Of a stretch of 64,000 bases of DNA, positions 60,101-64,000 are shown piece by piece. This DNA is from Trichoplax sp. H2 (lineage: Eukaryota; Placozoa; Uniplacotomia; Trichoplacea). The notes beneath the pieces were generated by a model. That model worked only from the letters and a program-made list of their open reading frames with translations, had not been told where the DNA came from and searched no databases. The translations under genes were made by a program, and so were the position numbers. The stretch spans positions 1 through 64,000 of the forward strand of contig NOWV01000184.1 of NCBI GenBank assembly GCA_003344405.1, given 5' to 3'. Positions within the stretch are counted from its first letter, which is position 1. The number at the start of each line of letters is the position of its first letter.

Positions 60101-63100
60101 CTTTATAATTTTCAAATTTTATCACGATCACCTTTTACACAATGGAGCTGGATGCAGTTAGTTAGCCTTTTATACATTCTACATAGTTATATACAGTGGT
60201 TAGCATAGTACCTATATCAAAATAAAATGAAATAACAGCTTGATGCGCCTATTTACAATATAAAGAGTAATTAAATCAGCATTTGGAGTTGAATTATAAT
60301 AATTTCCAGCCGTACAATACTACCTCGTAACGTAATGATCGGCTATAAACGGGTTCTATGGATTGAGTCTTTACCCAATGGTTGTTTCGCTTTTCCTTCT
60401 ACTTTCATTCTTAAGCATGTATAAGTCTGCTTTTATTAACTGAGATACATAACTTTGTTTAGATGCTTAATTTCTCTATTTTAATCCCTACTATTTAATG
60501 TTACGCATGTACATAGAATTGGTTGACAGATTTGGAAGTTTTCGCGTTGTTACTTGCTGCTGCAATCCACGATTATGAACATACAGGAACAACGAATAGC
60601 TTTCTAGTTGCTTCAGGGTAAGTAAAGCATTAGTGATTCAGTGTAGCTTTCTACTGATAGTTCAAGGAAGAAATGTACAATTATAGACGATAGTTGTGGA
60701 ATATCTAATCTAAACTATCTAACTTTTTCAGATCTGAACTTGCTTTAATGTATAACGATCGATCAGTTTTAGAGAATCATCACATATCCTGTGCATTTCG
60801 TGTTATAACACAGGTAGAATTCATTTATTTCAATGAACATTAATTTTTTACGTCATCATAATTATTACAAATAATTCAACAATAAATATTATTATAAAAT
60901 AAGATATTAAGATTTCCATGCTTCTAACTAAATTCTAGCCTGAACATGCCATCTTAAAAGGATTTTCCTATGAACAGTTTAGGTAAATAAAAATTTACCA
61001 TTTTAGTTGATCATAGGTAATTCATTCCCTTATTTACTGTGCCTTAACCATGCTTTAAACATTGCGCTTAATAGGGAAATTAGATGCATGATTATCGACA
61101 TGGTATTAGCGACTGATATGACAACGCATTTTCAGCAAGTTGAATTTATGAAAAGATCATTACTAAATCCAAAAGGGTGAGCAGATTGTTATTTCATTAA
61201 ATTTCTATTGTACCCTCAAAGTAATAATTGCATACCAATTTTTATCAAAAATTATCGTTATTGAGTTCAGTTTTTACAAATTAAAAGGACATTATATTTG
61301 TTAGTAGTTTTATACGATGTATTTCGTTCCACGCGATATCATTCTTACATTTAGCTTAAACTGCTGTTAAAACTGAATTAAGTTCTAATTCTTTAAATTT
61401 GGATATTTATTGATTATCTTATTAATTAACGGTTTTCACGTATATGTTGCAATAGAATCGAAAAAATAGATCGTACCAAAGTTTTGAACTATATTCTTCA
61501 CTGCGCTGACATTAGCCATCCCGCCAAATCATGGGAATTGCACAGTCGTTGGACGAATTTACTGATGAATGAATTTTTTAAACAGGTTCCTATTAATTTC
61601 GACTGATATAGCTATAATAGAATCTATGCACACTCCATTATAAATCGTTACTAGCTCCATCTTATACTACCAATTATTAAGGAAGTAGAACTAAAGTTTC
61701 GTGGTAACAATTCTTTTAGGGAGAATTGGAACATCAGCTGGGATTACCGTACTCACCTTTATGTGATAAAACGACGACGAAAATCCCTGAAAGTCAAGTT
61801 GGTGAGTAACAATTTCACAAATTTAAGATTGTAAATATAAATTGAATTACATCAAACTACATATTAAGGATGGATTCAGCCGAAGCTATAATTTCTGAAT
61901 CTTTGTTTCACATTGAGAGCGTGTCCTAGTTATTTCACAGTATTTCTCATCACAGCTCCATATTATAAGTGAGATTTTAACTTTGTGCTGTATAGTTTGA
62001 ACAATTATAAATGTTTGCTACTACTTCCGTTAAATCAAATTATATAGTAACAATTTATTGAATCCAGAGGTATCGATCGTCGGTTTTATGAAATATCATA
62101 GATATAAAAAGACTATTTCAGTACCGAGTCTCTTATACTATACAATATCATATATATGAGAAGACTACTCAACTATCATGTTTCTTATACAATTATTTAT
62201 TTTGCAATCAAACTTTTGCTCTAAATATAGATGCAGTACTTATGTTCATAACATGTTCCTATACATACGAATTGCTGTAGCAACTTAAGACTTAAACTAT
62301 AGCTATACGAAGCATTAATTAATTACTGATTGATTACATATTATCATTATATCATCTAATAACATTACATATTATTAGATGTCATTCTTTAAATTAATTA
62401 TCTGTCTTTCTTTAATTTTGATCACGCTATCATAATAGGATTTATCAACTTTATAGTTAATCCACTCTTTGACATATTTGGTGAAGTTATCGATAAAATT
62501 TCTCATCATGTGATGAACCAAAATGATGAAGAAGAATTACGAAAGACAGATACTGAAAAACCCTGGATTCAACCTATGAGAGACAATCATGAAAAATGGT
62601 TACATCAATGTCATGATTGTAAGCGTTCAGGTAAATGAATAAGCTTACAAAATTTCAGTAAATATTATAATAAAAATGGTTATGAATAGTTAAAATTAAT
62701 CTAATACAGTATCGCTAATTGTATATCGATAACTTGCGCAAGTAAAGATTCTTTCAAGAAAATTTTAATTACCGACGTAGTAGCTAAACCGAATTAAAAA
62801 TTGATAGTCTAGTAGCCATTAACATTTCACTATTTATTGCTATGGTAAATAAATAAAAAAGCATCATTTAAGTAGAATAAGGATCGAAAATGTAAATACC
62901 TCGCTAAACAACTCAATTTTGTCTACATCTGTTTCATAAAGCAGGTAATAGGTCATCTCGTGCATCGACAGCTGAAAAAACAGACGATAGTCGACCCAAA
63001 CGCAACTCTGTAGCTAATAGTGGCCCTTCTAATCATCAAGGAAAGCGTCAAAGTCTATCCAAGAAAGCTACTAGTAAATTTGATAGCCGCCGTTTTACCC

Positions 63101-63594
63101 GGACGCTATCATCGGAGTTTGTCACCATTGAAGATACCGGTGTTTTAGAGAAATCCGATTCATTTTCTGGCAACCTTTTGAAGTCAAATAATACGATTAA
63201 CCGCAAAAATAATTATCATGATCAGACGAAGAAAACGCAGCAAACATCAGCATCAACTACGACTGCAAATACAATAACACCAACAACGACATCAACGAAA
63301 ACAACATCATCGGTCACAACAACAATGAACAAATCCACAGTTACAAATGGTTCCATACCTAATGATGATATCAAGAAAAAAGCGTTAATAAAAGAGAAAT
63401 CAGACAGTGTAAATACAGATGTTAGCTCCATTAGCAGCCCACATCAGGATAATTTGGCCATGATAAAAATGAATATTGAATTAGATGAGTCTAATGATGC
63501 TATTGATGATAATACTAACGACGTTGTAGTAGAAACTATGGTAGATAGCGATGGCTATGAATCTTCTGAGTCACCAGATCAATTGGAAATGTAA
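57123..63594 (+). CDS. PDE1-family cyclic nucleotide phosphodiesterase (14 exons)
   Basis: Hydrolyses cAMP and/or cGMP to 5'-monophosphates in the cytosol; the family is activated by Ca2+/calmodulin. Exons: 57123-57360, 58530-58661, 59104-59289, 59412-59469, 59644-59763, 59887-60027, 60517-60617, 60732-60813, 60939-60982, 61075-61176, 61456-61585, 61720-61801, 62439-62630, 62945-63594. All introns are GT-AG and phases match throughout; the donor after 61585 (GTTCCT) is weak. Numbering with the candidate first exon (771 residues): PDE1-type N-terminal region about 93-205 (LRRIIGLIDCGMKLNYKDIR), catalytic domain about 225-500. Metal-site and catalytic motifs are intact: NPYHNVIHATDV (His289, His293), IHDYEHTGTTN (His329, Asp330), HCADISHPAK (Asp439), and the nucleotide-binding Gln490 in SQVGF. 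YNDRSVLENHH and ATDM are also present. The tail is long and Ser/Thr-rich. The assignment is firm; cAMP versus cGMP preference and calmodulin binding cannot be read here. Confidence 0.93.
62945..63594 (+). other. PDE1 last exon: long low-complexity C-terminal tail
   Basis: This single exon of 650 bases encodes 215 residues after the catalytic domain. A basic Ser-rich part contains RPKRNSV, KRQSLS and RRFTRTLSSE, which look like basophilic-kinase (for example PKA) sites. It is followed by a Thr/Ser-rich run with almost no hydrophobic residues, built from ACA/ACG/ACT codons around 63238-63345. The end is acidic (DDNTNDVVVETMVDSDGYES). The tail is much longer than the regular fold requires and is probably disordered. 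PDE1 enzymes of vertebrates are known kinase substrates, so regulation by phosphorylation is plausible but inferred. Confidence 0.75.
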
Positions 63595-64000
63595 CTATTA
63601 TGATTTGAATTTCTTAAAACTAATCAATACTTGAGTACCCGAAAAGACTAATTCATCACAAAACGATCAAAGGTGATATTTATAAATATCGTAATGGTAT
63701 TAATCATATTTTACCAATTTACTACATTAACGGATGTTAATCTGAGATTAACTCAAATTATCGATGTTTCCAGCAGGTAATAATTGGTACATTCACCTGA
63801 TCGAGTTAAGATTTAAAGTGTATAATTTAATCTCGATTGCATTGATGGTAATTTTTTAATTATAAAATATCGAAATAGAGTTGTAGTTATACAGTATATG
63901 ATTTAACTTCACCGTCAACTTACGTGGAGATATAAAGATATCTATTTTGATTGACATTGTACATTGATATAACATTAATTTATCATTATTATTAGCAATA
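63595..64000 (+). other. 3' untranslated / downstream region of PDE1
   Basis: It follows the TAA stop at 63592-63594. No canonical AATAAA signal is seen before the window ends. TATAAA-type variants occur near 63680 and 63933. The polyadenylation site cannot be placed. Confidence 0.4.

Noticed and set aside
63222-63431. 69-codon minus-strand frame
   Set aside because: It is the antisense of the Thr-rich PDE1 tail. The Val-rich peptide simply mirrors the ACA/ACT codon run.

Overview
The window looks like a piece of an AT-rich genome from an early-branching animal. The evidence is GT-AG introns, one multi-exon animal-type phosphodiesterase gene, almost no long open frames, and two 20-N scaffold gaps. 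A placozoan such as Trichoplax would fit, but that is an inference from overall character; nothing in the window proves the species.

Only the two ends are clearly genic. On the left, a first coding exon on the minus strand (1787-1885) starts a gene that runs out of the window. Positions 1-1786 are therefore its first intron as far as the window reaches. On the right, 14 exons between 57123 and 63594 on the plus strand encode a calcium/calmodulin-type cyclic nucleotide phosphodiesterase (PDE1 family) with all catalytic motifs intact. A short candidate first exon lies 13 kb upstream at 43892-43949. Its splice phase matches the next exon exactly, and the joined frame is 772 codons including the stop.

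The roughly 50 kb between holds no gene that I can recognise. One short stretch (19266-19484) has an ankyrin-repeat-like peptide and may be an exon or a relic. The dominant feature of this desert is a series of at least 15 unrelated, strongly decayed local tandem arrays. Units run from about 105 to 300 bp, with two to six copies each. They start in the left-hand intron (about 800-1560) and continue to about 47660.

Both assembly gaps (25965-25984 and 27612-27631) are flanked by the same sequence twice. This is best explained as two haplotypes whose contig ends were not merged. The pairs expose real indel polymorphism: a 94-bp deletion in one, and in the other a 128-bp insertion with a tRNA-like promoter that looks like a young SINE.

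Other local oddities are a cluster of GTAC-rich inverted repeats near 3.4-3.6 kb, several perfect hairpins, a pyrimidine tract just upstream of the candidate PDE1 first exon, and a 700-bp strongly G-poor segment at 55.5-56.2 kb that differs from its surroundings.
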